Part shown: piece after piece, positions 17,127 through 26,509 of the stretch
How the letters are laid out: each line of letters opens with the position of its first letter
How positions within the stretch are numbered: position 1 is the first letter of the stretch
From: Planctomycetaceae bacterium
GTDB taxonomy: Bacteria; Planctomycetota; Planctomycetia; Pirellulales; Pirellulaceae
Reading direction: 5' to 3'
DNA length: 64,000 nucleotides
NCBI GenBank assembly: GCA_016794985.1
Contig: JAEUIQ010000008.1
Span: forward strand, 186,001 to 250,000
Position numbers and translations under genes: made by a program
Notes under the pieces: model-generated
The model's input: only the letters and a program-made list of their open reading frames with translations
Told to the model about the DNA's origin: nothing
Database searches by the model: none

Positions 17127-18977
17127 TTGGTGGATAACAAGGATTCACCGTACACGACTCTCGCGGTTGGACTCATGAACCAAGTACAGAATCAGCTTTC
17201 GCGTTCGTTCTATTTGCCTTACTTGGTGCTAGGTGCTTTGCATTTGCCTTTATGGCTCATCTATATTTTTCGCGATCTGATGTCCGATTTGCGGGCTCAC
17301 TATCACTTTTTCCCGTTTCTGTATGCGGCGGTTGCGTATCTGATTTGGGATCGCTGGCCGCGGCAAGTGGAAAACCCATTGCGGTCCAGTTCGGCGAGTA
17401 CCGTGTTCTACCTGGGATCGTGTTTGGTGCTGGCTGTCGCTTTGGTCTTTCTGCAACCTGTGTTGACGTGTTTGAGTCTGGCTTTAGGGGTATCTAGTTT
17501 TCTCCTGCGGATCAAGGATCCGACGACGGGCGGGTCACTGTTCCCGATCAGCGCCCTCTTGTACGTGTTGGTGCGTACGCCATTCGATACATTTAGCGAA
17601 GATCGTAAAATTATCACGATGTTGCAACAATGGAGCGCGCGGATCACCAGCGTATTGTTGGATTTGGTTGGCGTCGTGCACGACATGCCGGGTACGATCT
17701 TGATGACGCCGGAACGTAGTTGGGGAGTCGAAGAGGCTTGTAGCGGCGTACAGTCATTTTATACGTTGCTATTCGCGAGCGTCTTCATGGCCGTTTGGTT
17801 TCGACGCACGGCTTTGCGTGCGGTCGTCTTGGTTGGCTCATCCGTGTTCTGGGCATTGACGATGAACACGTTTCGTATTTTCTTGATCCCGATCGCTCAT
17901 GTAACCGTCGATTGGGACCTTTCGACCGGCTGGCAACACGCCGCCCTCGGCTACTTAACGTTGATTCTGGGCATTGTCATGATTTGGTCGACCGACCAGT
18001 TCTTAGAGTTCTTGTTGGGATCATTCGATTCGGAAAAAAGTGGCTCGGAAACCGAGATGTCGGCGGTTGGTCGGTTTTGGAATCGGTTCGTGGCGGGCCG
18101 CTCGCAATATACTTCTCAGGAATGGATGCCGAGCCCGCGTTCTTCGTATGGGCTTTTGGCGATGGCCGGGTTGCCGCTTCTGACGACCGTATTCTTATTG
18201 CCAGACTTGTTTCGCTTGGTCAGCGCGCAGGGCGGTGATTTCTTTCGATCCAATGTCGTGATGAAAGTGGATGAGGCCTGGTTTCCGGCCGAATTGGATG
18301 GCTGGATACTGGAACGCTACGACACGGTGAATCGCAAAGCCTACAGCGACTTGGGGCAGCGGTCTGATGTTTGGCACTATCGAAATAAAAACCTGAGTGT
18401 CCTGTTCAGTTTTGATCAAGCCTTTCCGGGTTGGCACGAACTGACAATTTGTTACCAGAATAGCGAGATCGGTTGGCAGATCGTCAACGGTGACCTGGGC
18501 CGGACCAAATTCGAAGAATCATTGCCCAGCGTGGACGCCGAAGGTGAGTCCGAGTTGGTTTCGTATGTCCAAGTCGAGCTCTTCGCCGCGACGAGCGGAG
18601 ACCGAGGGTTTCTCGTATTTGGGCTAGACGATCCTGAAGGCGTGCAAGTTCCGGCGCCAGGGAATTGGTCGGACTTTTCAGCGTTCTTCGAACGCTTGAA
18701 GGGACGTTTTGCTCAAGGAGTTCGAGCCAGCTTTTTCCGGAGCGAGGGGTACCAGACTCAAGTCTTTTGTTCACGCAATGTAAGTGACGAAGATCGAGCT
18801 GCGATCAAGAACTTCTATCTGAAACTGCGTGCGATCGCAAAGGCCAAGATTCGCGAGGCAAAACGTAATCAACAGTTTTGGACGGCCGAAGAGTTGGAGA
18901 GCATGATGAACGCCGAGAAAGCCAAAGAAGCGGCCAAAAAGTCGAAGGGTGAGGATTCACCAAAGACCGAGAACTAA
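17127..18977 (+). CDS. Exosortase with C-terminal EpsI-like domain (XrtU type)
   Basis: A 616-residue polytopic membrane protein. About nine hydrophobic segments fill residues 25-300, and the three conserved exosortase residues are present: Cys205 in EEACSGVQSFYTL, Arg250 in MNTFRIFLIPIAH, and His271 in WQHAALGYL. A further membrane segment near 350 leads into an outer domain of about 220 residues with the EpsI/DUF3485 pattern (ELDGWILERYD, VWHYRNKNLSV). The end is a lysine-rich tail. Exosortases cut the PEP-CTERM signal of exported proteins and are linked to exopolysaccharide; a protein with such a signal is encoded at 56.8-58.7 kb. Start uncertain: TTG 17127, GTG 17130 or ATG 17172. Confidence 0.88.
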   Translation: MVDNKDSPYTTLAVGLMNQVQNQLSRSFYLPYLVLGALHLPLWLIYIFRDLMSDLRAHYHFFPFLYAAVAYLIWDRWPRQVENPLRSSSASTVFYLGSCLVLAVALVFLQPVLTCLSLALGVSSFLLRIKDPTTGGSLFPISALLYVLVRTPFDTFSEDRKIITMLQQWSARITSVLLDLVGVVHDMPGTILMTPERSWGVEEACSGVQSFYTLLFASVFMAVWFRRTALRAVVLVGSSVFWALTMNTFRIFLIPIAHVTVDWDLSTGWQHAALGYLTLILGIVMIWSTDQFLEFLLGSFDSEKSGSETEMSAVGRFWNRFVAGRSQYTSQEWMPSPRSSYGLLAMAGLPLLTTVFLLPDLFRLVSAQGGDFFRSNVVMKVDEAWFPAELDGWILERYDTVNRKAYSDLGQRSDVWHYRNKNLSVLFSFDQAFPGWHELTICYQNSEIGWQIVNGDLGRTKFEESLPSVDAEGESELVSYVQVELFAATSGDRGFLVFGLDDPEGVQVPAPGNWSDFSAFFERLKGRFAQGVRASFFRSEGYQTQVFCSRNVSDEDRAAIKNFYLKLRAIAKAKIREAKRNQQFWTAEELESMMNAEKAKEAAKKSKGEDSPKTEN

Positions 18978-18989
18978 GACTCCATCCTT

Positions 18990-19060
18990 CCTAACCCGAA
19001 CACTTCAGCGAGCGACTCGGCGTTTTCTAACTCGAAGGCGTCAGCGAGGGAGAAGATTTT
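18990..19060. repeat. Two tandem copies of a TAACxCGAA...TCAGCGAG intergenic repeat
   Basis: CTAACCCGAACACTTCAGCG (from 18991) recurs in diverged form as CTAACTCGAAGGCGTCAGCG (from 19027), each followed by AG-rich sequence. The unit resembles short GTCAGCGAG-type repeats dispersed between genes in Rhodopirellula-like genomes. That is from memory and not checked. Only the two copies are seen here. Confidence 0.5.
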
Positions 19061-19710
19061 TCGACTCGACGCGTTGCTCGCCAGTGTTCAATTTCGTCTT
19101 GCAGCACTACAAGGACTCCGACTCGTCACCGGATGCGATCAAGAATAAAGCGAAGCGGACGACAAAGACTTCCGGTCCAGAGGGACAGTGGCGATCGACG
19201 GCCATCGTCAATTCTAACGCATGATTCCCAAGGTAGCCCCTTCGGGTTGCGAGTGATCAAAAGAGCGAAATCGGGATGTTGTTTCGGGGCGATTCTTGAG
19301 CAACAGTCTGCCGCAGGCGTACTTGGCTGGCTGCGAGTACGCTGGCGGCTCACTGCGAGACAATGAAAGCAAAAGCTCTTGCTCCTGGAGCTTGGACAAA
19401 CGTGTCATTGAGGCTGGGCTGCAGCGCCATCTTTCGTTGGGGTCTTGGTTACTGGCATTCGGCTTCTTCCAAAAGCTAGTTGTGGCCAAAGCACGACGAG
19501 CTTCACCCCGAGTAATTCTCGTAATCGTTGAAATCGTTACAGTTTAACGCGTTCCAAATACGATGAACAGGAAATTACTCGATTCATTGAACGAGTTGTC
19601 GCGGATATGCCGAATACAACGTTGGCAAGGGTTACAGCGAATGGCTGAGCCCATTCGCCGGAACCAGATTTTTGTACCCACGTTCGTCCCGTTGGATAGA
19701 GGGAAGTGGC
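19061..19710. other. Intergenic, no supported gene
   Basis: The short frames in this 650-base stretch overlap on both strands and resemble no family I know. No ribosome site, terminator or repeat was found, apart from GAGGGAAG just before the secreted protein start at 19711. It may be decayed coding DNA. Confidence 0.35.
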
Positions 19711-20037
19711 ATGAACCGCCTGTTACTCGCCAGTATTGTTGCGTTAGCGATGTGTTTCTCTTGGGATACGTCGGAAGCCCAAGCCCAAGAGCGTGGATTC
19801 GGGGAAACCTGGGGCGGCCAAAATTCCGCTCGAGACTACCAGAAGTTCTACCACTACCCCTACGTGTACTATCCCCAAAATTACTGGGGAAACGAGTATT
19901 ATCGCAGCGCGGACAGCATGTATTATCGCTACCCAGCCGAAATGCGGGTTCCGGTGTACAACAATCGATGGCATAACTTCTACCCAGCCGCTCGTCCCTA
20001 CCATTGGGGGCACCACTTCATCCTAGATGTGTTCTAG
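19711..20037 (+). CDS. Small secreted Tyr/His/Pro-rich protein
   Basis: A 108-residue protein with a clear signal peptide (LLLASIVALAMCFSW, cut near AQAQE). The mature part is rich in Tyr, Trp, His and Asn: DYQKFYHYPYVYYPQNYW, EMRVPVYNNRWHNFYP, and the end YHWGHHFILDVF. The same ending is remembered from short planctomycete proteins that databases label calmodulin-binding, a label without functional support. A GAGGGAAG lies just upstream of the ATG. It probably acts in the periplasm or cell envelope; its role is unknown. Confidence 0.7.
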   Translation: MNRLLLASIVALAMCFSWDTSEAQAQERGFGETWGGQNSARDYQKFYHYPYVYYPQNYWGNEYYRSADSMYYRYPAEMRVPVYNNRWHNFYPAARPYHWGHHFILDVF

Positions 20038-20311
20038 GCTAACGGTTGGGAAACCAACGGGCGTTTCAAGCGGATGTGTCGGTCCTTGACCGGCGACTTC
20101 CGCTTCGTTCGTTACGCGATGCAAAAAGCATATAAAAAAATATTAATGGCAGGGTGTTGCAAAGCTCGATAATACGGTTACACTCATGCCATATGAAGCA
20201 AACGGGCCTCAGGCCAGCGAGCGAAAAAAAGCGGATTCTCAAGTGCTTGACATTTGAAATTCGAGTGATAAGATTAAGAAACGAAACACGACTTGGCTTG
20301 TCCAAGTCGAG

Positions 20312-20344
20312 CCCTTCGAAGGATCCTGCCCCGCCTACGAAGGG
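20312..20344 (+). repeat. Hairpin unit 1 with conserved loop
   Basis: CCCTTCG (20312-20318) pairs with CGAAGGG (20338-20344). The loop reads AAGGATCCTGCCCCGCCTA. The same loop sequence, with a different stem, recurs in the terminator at 20406-20450, so the two are diverged copies of one unit. There is no T-run after this copy (ATTTAAAATAG). Confidence 0.5.
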
Positions 20345-20405
20345 CATTTAAAATAGCCAGCTCTTAGAGCTGCAACCAGTAACGGCTCGACCTGCTCGAG
20401 CCTAG

Positions 20406-20450
20406 CCCTCCGCAGGGTCCTGCCCCACCTGCGGGGGGCGCTTTTTTTTA
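20406..20450 (+). terminator. Intrinsic terminator, hairpin unit 2
   Basis: CCCTCCGCAGG (20406-20416) pairs with CCTGCGGGGGG (20428-20438) with one wobble, followed after CGC by eight T. It lies about 370 bases after the small secreted protein and 350 before the propeller gene on the same strand. It may end the transcript of the former. Confidence 0.75.
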
Positions 20451-20457
20451 TAGCCAC

Positions 20458-20515
20458 GGTTTTTCGCCCCTCTTTTTCGCCCCTCTTTTTCGCCCCTTTT
20501 TCTTGCCCCTTCTTT
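20458..20515. repeat. Short tandem repeat, unit about 14 bases
   Basis: TTTTTCGCCCCTC is repeated about three times, then decays through CTTTTTCTTGCCCC. It directly follows the terminator T-run. On the reverse strand it reads as Lys/Arg/Gly-rich peptide in two frames, which is an artefact of the repeat and not a gene. Confidence 0.7.
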
Positions 20516-20801
20516 TCTTGCGGCAGATTCGTCTTTTGTATCTCGCGCGGTTCGCAACCCAAGTGTTGATTTGATTTTGGTGGTTCGTGCGGACGGTTGG
20601 TCCTTGCTTGACAACCAGCGTCGATGCGACGACGCGACTTCGAAGGGATCGAAGTTTACCGAACCGTGCCACCGCGCGTCTTGTTTCTTGACACCGCCCG
20701 GCTGAGGCTTCCAGGCACTTTCTGTGTTACGGCACTCCGCGTAGACTTGGTCGGCAGGGGCATTCCACTTAGGCACCGTTTTCTTGGTGATTGGAAAGTC
20801 T

Positions 20802-22187
20802 ATGTTTGTGACACGCGGTTCGCAAAAAGTTGAGTCAGCATTTGGTGCCGTTCTTTGGTTCTTTTTGTATTGTGTTCGAATCAACGGACTAGGTTTGATC
20901 GTGCTTTCGTGTTTTGGTGTTTCGTTTGGTCAGGATTCGGACTGGCCGCAATGGCGGGGCCCAAATCGAGACGGAGTGTGGAATGGTCAAGTCGCAACGA
21001 CTCCACCGCCTGCTAATGGATTGGAGGTCCTGTGGAAATCGCCGATCGGGCCGGGTTACACTGGTCCAACGGTGAAAGACGGTCGTGTTTATGTAATGGA
21101 TCGAATTCGGCGCCCGGAACAGGAGGAGCGTGTTGTTTGTTTGGATGCGGCTAATGGAAAGCAATTGTGGGAGCATCGATATTCCTGCGTCTATTCGGGT
21201 GTTGGATATGAAGCGGGGCCGCGGGCAAGTGTGACTATTGACAACGATCGCGTTTTTTCAGTGGGCTCGATGGGGCACTTGCATTGTCTTGGGACCGACG
21301 GGGTCGTCATTTGGAAGCAAGATTTGAATCAAACCTATGGGATTTCTCGCAATGACCGCATGCCGATTTGGGGGATCGCGGCGAGCCCATTGGTCTATAA
21401 AAATCTGGTCATTGTGCAAATTGGCGCGGGGAATGGCGCTGGGTTGGTTGCGTTCGACAAGATAACGGGCGCGGAAGTCTGGAAGTGCTTGGACGATCGA
21501 GCCCAATACTCGTCACCGATCATTGTTCAGCAAGCTGGACGCGATGTACTCGTCATTTGGACGGGTGACAGCGTCGCAGGCGTGGACCCAAACAGCGGCC
21601 AAGTATTTTGGCAGCATCCTTTCGCGCCGCGAAATATGCCCATCGGGGTTGCATCGCCTGTCTATCGGAATGGTCAGATCTTTGTGACGTCGTTTTACGA
21701 CGGCTCCATGATGCTTCACTTGAGTGATTCATCTCTGAGCGTCGAGTTGGCATGGGCCAGGGTCGGCGAAAGCGAACGAAAGACCGATGCGTTGCACTCG
21801 ATCATTGGTACTCCAGTTTGGATTGGGGACCATTTGTATGGCCCGGATAGCCACGGCGAGTTTCGTTGTTTATCGATCAAGAACGGAGATCGGATTTGGG
21901 AAGACCTGACAATCGTCCCACAAGCACGTTGGGCAACGGTTCACATCGTCCAGTTTCCCAACGCGGAGAGTTCCGAGGTCTTGCTGTTCAATGAACGCGG
22001 CGAGTTAATCCGTGGTGAACTGAGCCCGGCCGGTTTCAAAGAGCAGTGGCGATCCGCGATCCTAAAACCAACGACGCCGCAGCTGAATCAACGCGGTGGT
22101 GTTTGCTGGTCTCACCCTGCCCTGACCTCCGATGGGATCATTGTGCGAAGCGACGAAGAGATCGTGTACTTGAAGTTGCCGCAATAG
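20802..22187 (+). CDS. Secreted PQQ-type beta-propeller protein
   Basis: A protein of about 461 residues from ATG 20802 (preceded by GGAAAG); a TTG at 20784 is in frame. The N-terminus holds a hydrophobic export segment (INGLGLIVLSCFGVSFGQ), then DWPQWRGPNRDGVW, the usual opening of planctomycete outer propellers. Blades repeat a strand-turn pattern with AxxGxxxW: LDAANGKQLWEHRY, FDKITGAEVWKC, VDPNSGQVFWQHPF, LSIKNGDRIWED. No PQQ-binding catalytic residues of alcohol dehydrogenases are evident, so it is probably structural or binding. It converges with the SHD1 gene 48 bases away. Confidence 0.85.
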   Translation: MFVTRGSQKVESAFGAVLWFFLYCVRINGLGLIVLSCFGVSFGQDSDWPQWRGPNRDGVWNGQVATTPPPANGLEVLWKSPIGPGYTGPTVKDGRVYVMDRIRRPEQEERVVCLDAANGKQLWEHRYSCVYSGVGYEAGPRASVTIDNDRVFSVGSMGHLHCLGTDGVVIWKQDLNQTYGISRNDRMPIWGIAASPLVYKNLVIVQIGAGNGAGLVAFDKITGAEVWKCLDDRAQYSSPIIVQQAGRDVLVIWTGDSVAGVDPNSGQVFWQHPFAPRNMPIGVASPVYRNGQIFVTSFYDGSMMLHLSDSSLSVELAWARVGESERKTDALHSIIGTPVWIGDHLYGPDSHGEFRCLSIKNGDRIWEDLTIVPQARWATVHIVQFPNAESSEVLLFNERGELIRGELSPAGFKEQWRSAILKPTTPQLNQRGGVCWSHPALTSDGIIVRSDEEIVYLKLPQ

Positions 22188-22235
22188 CGTCCGCACTCAC
22201 GGCAACCTATCCCAATGGTTTTCAATGTGTCTTGA

Positions 22236-24260
22236 TTACTTGGAGTCAACCAATCCATTCATTGTAAACTTCGAGGTCATCAGGGCTTCATTACTTCCGG
22301 GGCCTTGATTCGCTGAAGGTTTTTGCAGGATCTTGGGGAACACAGTGTTTTCGAAAACCCAGAGGTTGGGCGACTTGCCCAGTTCGTCTAATTTCTCTTT
22401 GATAGACTGACCTTGCGACGTGGAGATCACGCCAGGGATATTGGTGCCACCTGTCGTCCAGACGTCCTTCCCATCGTAGACGAGGCGAATGCTAGAGTTG
22501 TATACATTTGCGACGTAGGACCCTGCAGCAATGTACGACACCGCTTCCTGAGTGGGACCCGAAATTGACCCCACAATCGTGACGGGGGATTGTTCGACCA
22601 CTTTGTACCCCGACGCCACAGCGGCCTTTCTCAAAGACTCTGCCACCGATTGCGACCATTGACCACAGCCTTGGGTGTTGATGGCGACTTCTACACCCGG
22701 GCGAATCAAGAAAACACTGGGGTCGTCAACAGCTTGCGTTAAGAGAGTTTCGACAGCGGGGTGCGGGATTTTTGCCGGTACTATCAAACCGCGGTCATTG
22801 TCGTGTAGTGAGATAAACGATGTTCCACCAACAGTCACAATTTGTTTCGCATCTTGATAGGCACAGACTTTGATCTGACTGGGGATATGAATCAACAATC
22901 GATTTTCAACCAGCGCATAGTCGTCATGCGGATAGTCGATTTCATTGGGAGCCAAGACATGCGATCCCGGAAATGACGCTTTGTGCGTCCATTGGCCCGA
23001 GGTCAAGTCCAGAACTCGCAATTCCGACATGAATGAATACAGGAGCTTTGTACCGCTTGGGCTCCACCGCACCCGCAACCACGCCACGTTCGGTTTATCT
23101 TCCAGTACCGTGCTGGCTTTTACTGTGCCGGTTTGCGGATCAATGATCATGATGGTGTGCCCATCTGCGACCCCTAACAACGTTCGATCCGTGTTGGCAC
23201 AAACCGAATGCTCACGCCCGAGTTGAGTTTGCCAATAAGGTTGAAGTGTCAGCGCGTCCACACATACCAAACGACCGTGATTCGACTGCAGTACCAACCG
23301 ATTGTTGGGCATCACAAAGGCGGAAGCCAAAATGCCGTTTTCTTTACGACCAAAACTTTCGCTTTCATTTGGGAAGGGGATCCAGGATTTGGTGCGAATG
23401 ATCTTTTTGCCATCCAGACGCCACAGTTGGAGTTGATCGCGAGTTTCATAACCACCGCGTCCGTCACTGGTGCCATACATCACAAACGTGACTCCGTCAT
23501 TGAGAATCGCGATCGGACACATGTCCCCAACGACCGGAGTGGTGTGGATCGTTTTGCCCGAGACCAAATCGGATATCGCCAAGCGACTTTCCGGCTTTTC
23601 GTGAGAAAAACTAGAGGTGTACCCTGCGACTGCCCGTTGTGAAATCGGATCGATGACCAACTTGCGAATATCTTCAAAAGCACGGTTCAGCTTGTTGAGT
23701 GTCGCCTGTTTCGGTGTGAAGCCTAGATCGTTCTTCGGTGACAGTTCCAGACTCCACGTACTTTCCGCGTTGCGGTCCAAAGTTTCGACTTCATTCCAAT
23801 TGATGACGGGTTCAGAATTCCAACCGCCTTGGCCGTTACGAGTATTCTGATTCGCATTTTCGCTGTTCGTTTCCGCCGGAGCATTGAAAATCGAACCGGC
23901 CTCGTTGCCTTCTTCCATAAACGGATTTTCTCCGGCGGCCAAAAAGCTTTGGTCGGCAGCGCTCAGTTTTGCAACCGGGATCTTCAGTGTCTTGCCGTCT
24001 TTGCCTTTCAGAAATGCCGTTCCGTCTTTGACTTCAATCAACGTAGCTGTCACCTTGAACTTGCCGGTAGAATCCGTCCACTCGCGTGGAGCGTCAGTTT
24101 GCGCGAGGCCGATCTGGCATGCGAACAGCCAGGCGACCGCGATACAAAACAAGCACGCCCATGGTCGTTGCGCGAACGAATTTTGGTGCCCAAAAAAATA
24201 AGTGTCGCGATGACGAGGCGATCGGGACCATTGGGACGGTTGTGGGGTTCGGCTAATCAT
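22236..24260 (-). CDS. SHD1-domain membrane protein with propeller-like region
   Basis: A 674-residue protein starting at ATG 24260, eight bases inside the end of the kinase gene, which implies coupled translation. Residues 35-53 are a membrane or signal segment, followed by an SHD1 (SLA1 homology 1) domain at about 59-107 (REWTDSTGKFKVTATLIEV, KTLKIPVAKLSAADQSFL). A long region with WD-like strands follows (LVCVDALTLQPYWQTQLG, IMIIDPQTGTVKAS, LRVRWSPSGTKLLYS), then a C-terminal mixed domain. SHD1 binds short peptide motifs in yeast; in planctomycetes it precedes many exported domains. It is a plausible target or partner of the adjoining kinase. Confidence 0.75.
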   Translation of the reverse strand: MISRTPQPSQWSRSPRHRDTYFFGHQNSFAQRPWACLFCIAVAWLFACQIGLAQTDAPREWTDSTGKFKVTATLIEVKDGTAFLKGKDGKTLKIPVAKLSAADQSFLAAGENPFMEEGNEAGSIFNAPAETNSENANQNTRNGQGGWNSEPVINWNEVETLDRNAESTWSLELSPKNDLGFTPKQATLNKLNRAFEDIRKLVIDPISQRAVAGYTSSFSHEKPESRLAISDLVSGKTIHTTPVVGDMCPIAILNDGVTFVMYGTSDGRGGYETRDQLQLWRLDGKKIIRTKSWIPFPNESESFGRKENGILASAFVMPNNRLVLQSNHGRLVCVDALTLQPYWQTQLGREHSVCANTDRTLLGVADGHTIMIIDPQTGTVKASTVLEDKPNVAWLRVRWSPSGTKLLYSFMSELRVLDLTSGQWTHKASFPGSHVLAPNEIDYPHDDYALVENRLLIHIPSQIKVCAYQDAKQIVTVGGTSFISLHDNDRGLIVPAKIPHPAVETLLTQAVDDPSVFLIRPGVEVAINTQGCGQWSQSVAESLRKAAVASGYKVVEQSPVTIVGSISGPTQEAVSYIAAGSYVANVYNSSIRLVYDGKDVWTTGGTNIPGVISTSQGQSIKEKLDELGKSPNLWVFENTVFPKILQKPSANQGPGSNEALMTSKFTMNGLVDSK

Positions 24261-26070
24261 GCTGAGGTTCCTCGACTTCGATTTCGACAAATGGGTTTTC
24301 TGTGGAATACCATTCAATGGCTTGTGGAAAAACAACTTGGTCCGACTCGACACTCTGAAACGGATTCTTCTGCAGAATCACTTCAGCGAAGTGCTTGGCG
24401 GCTGGGTGCGGGTGGTTGGCGAATTTTTGGACGACCGGAACAACTTCGGCTGGCAGTTCTTCGACCGGCAGCGAGGCCAAGCGGCGCAGCCAATATATCG
24501 CATTTCGGCCGTTCTCCAATTCTTCGATGATAACTTGGCGATCGAGCTCGTCGAGCGGCAAATTCCGCTCCGAGCGGACTTCAGGAAAGGCGAGTTGGAT
24601 ACTTGGAGCTGCCGGTGGCGACAAATCGGGCGCCTCGGTATTGGCTTCAGCGAACTGGAGATTTTCGGGGAATGGGCCTCTCTCAGACCGTTTCGCGGAT
24701 TCGATCACGATTAGCCCTGCGGCCAGAAACGCGATGGTTGTACCAATTAGAAAAAAGATTGGTCTGCGGCGAGGGAATTTCTGCGCTAACCGAACTTGAA
24801 CGGACCAACCATGAGAGTTCCCATGGGCGATTGCTCCATCTTGGCCACCAACCCAGGCTTCGGGCGTTTCGGATCGCACTCCGCTTGGACTTTGGGTGGT
24901 GCGGCACGTTTCGAGTAGCTCGAGAACTTGGCCACTGCTTTGCCAGCGTCGTTCGGGGTTCTTTGCCAGTAGCCCTTGGATGACGAGTTGGAGCGACGTG
25001 GGAATAACGCCATTTTTTAATTGATGATAGTCTGGAGATTGGGACACAACGCAATTCATGATCGCGAATTGGCTGGATCCATTAAATGGAAGCTGGCCGG
25101 TGCATAACCAAAATAATAGACTTCCCAAACTGAATAGATCAGAACGATGATCCAATCGCTCGCCGCGGGACTGTTCCGGCGACATGAAATGTGGAGTACC
25201 AACAACGACATTCGAGGCGGTTAGCGAGTAGTCGCCGTCGGTCCGCGCCAGCCCGAAGTCGGACAAAACCACGTTTTGCAAGTCATCGTTGAGTAAAATA
25301 TTCGACGGTTTTAGATCTCGATGGACAATGCCATGTGCGTGAAGGCACACGAGCGCTTTCGTGACCTGAATGCCAACGTCTAGTACTTGTTCGATTGAGA
25401 GACTTCCGGCCGCTACCGCCTGTTGCAATGTACCTCCGCGAACCAAGGGCATGACGAACACAGGAATCTCTCGCCACTTATCAATTCCATAGATGGGAAG
25501 GATGTGTGGGTGCCGGATCGCTGCAATGGTTCGAGCCTCGCGAATCAGTCGCTGGTGATGGTCTGAATCGGCCAACAAATTCCCGATCGTCTTGATGGCG
25601 ACCCGCCGTTGCAGTTCCGTGTCGCGTGCTTCAAGGACCACACCCATTCCCCCCTGACCGAGCACTTGAAGGATCTCGTACTTGCCAAGTCGACCAATCG
25701 CGTCGGGCGCTGACGCCGGGTCCAGCCACTGCGAAAGGATGCCGCTGCCACGCAAATCGAGCTGCCGCCCACTCCATTCATGTTCGCATGTTGGTCTGTT
25801 CGGCAATTCGCTGGGATGTGGCGCAACCGAAAAAAGTGTTGGGTCAAGTGTGGATGCGAAATCGAACTTTTCGCGCGGGACCGTGAACCGGGTCTCCGGT
25901 TCCGCCAACATCAAGCGAGTTTCACTCCAAAATGCAGAACTTGCCGATTCGGTTTCGAGTCGATCGCGACATAACTGGCAGATCCCCAAGTGCTCTTCTA
26001 CCAACGGAACGTTCGCCTCCGCCACATTCCCACGCAAAAACTCCGATGTCAAATCGCAAGATGTCGCCAT
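24253..26070 (-). CDS. Membrane Ser/Thr protein kinase with N-terminal anti-sigma-like zinc motif
   Basis: From ATG 26070 the protein has 605 residues. Residues 5-40 match a zinc-binding anti-sigma motif: His27-x3-Cys31-x2-Cys34 in HLGICQLC. A complete Hanks-type kinase spans about 131-390: GQGGMGVV, Lys160 in VAIK, HRDLKPSN (Asp252), DFG 271-273, GTPHFMSPEQ and the Arg of the last helix. One membrane helix lies at 437-458, followed by an outer tail. A divergent ECF sigma factor 440 bases away and the overlapping SHD1 gene suggest one signalling unit. In-frame starts at 26166 and 26277 exist; the added residues look like no domain. Confidence 0.85.
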   Translation of the reverse strand: MATSCDLTSEFLRGNVAEANVPLVEEHLGICQLCRDRLETESASSAFWSETRLMLAEPETRFTVPREKFDFASTLDPTLFSVAPHPSELPNRPTCEHEWSGRQLDLRGSGILSQWLDPASAPDAIGRLGKYEILQVLGQGGMGVVLEARDTELQRRVAIKTIGNLLADSDHHQRLIREARTIAAIRHPHILPIYGIDKWREIPVFVMPLVRGGTLQQAVAAGSLSIEQVLDVGIQVTKALVCLHAHGIVHRDLKPSNILLNDDLQNVVLSDFGLARTDGDYSLTASNVVVGTPHFMSPEQSRGERLDHRSDLFSLGSLLFWLCTGQLPFNGSSQFAIMNCVVSQSPDYHQLKNGVIPTSLQLVIQGLLAKNPERRWQSSGQVLELLETCRTTQSPSGVRSETPEAWVGGQDGAIAHGNSHGWSVQVRLAQKFPRRRPIFFLIGTTIAFLAAGLIVIESAKRSERGPFPENLQFAEANTEAPDLSPPAAPSIQLAFPEVRSERNLPLDELDRQVIIEELENGRNAIYWLRRLASLPVEELPAEVVPVVQKFANHPHPAAKHFAEVILQKNPFQSVESDQVVFPQAIEWYSTENPFVEIEVEEPQHD

Positions 26071-26509
26071 GGGTAATTGGGGTAGTGACTTGTTCACGGA
26101 CGAAACGACTCGGCGTTGATAAGTGTTTGGGTTGAAGGGGATCGTTCTAGTAAGGAAATCGACCATTAAAAAATCGAGAAATGGGAACCCCCGGGGCTGG
26201 TTCCATTTTCTCGTCAAGTCGCACTCTTCACCAGAGGTATATACACAGCTTCCCGGTCTTTCTGACACGACTTTCAAAATTCGTCCGGCCTTCGAATCGG
26301 GTTAATCGCGATTCTGCTCAACGAAGCCAGGTGGTAGGCCGATTCGGGATGCGGTGACCGAGAAGAAACGGCCATTTGTTGGGCAACGGTGGACGCCGTC
26401 CGGCTGGCCCCGCAACTTACTTCTCTCGTTCCAACCGTGTCGGTGAATTGCCGGTCGTAGCGGCTCGAATGGGCTCGCAGGAGGTCAGCGGGAAGTTACA
26501 CTAGGAGGC
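26071..26509. other. Divergent promoter region of the sigma factor and kinase genes
   Basis: About 440 bases separate the two divergent starts. An alternative, longer kinase N-terminus would use part of it. AGGAGG at 26503-26508 abuts the sigma-factor ATG with only one base between, unusually close for a Shine-Dalgarno. No promoter element could be set with confidence. Confidence 0.35.

Noticed and set aside
20335-20884. Lys/Arg-rich reverse-strand frames
   Set aside because: They are produced by the T/C-rich tandem repeat at 20458-20515 and have no family or ribosome site.
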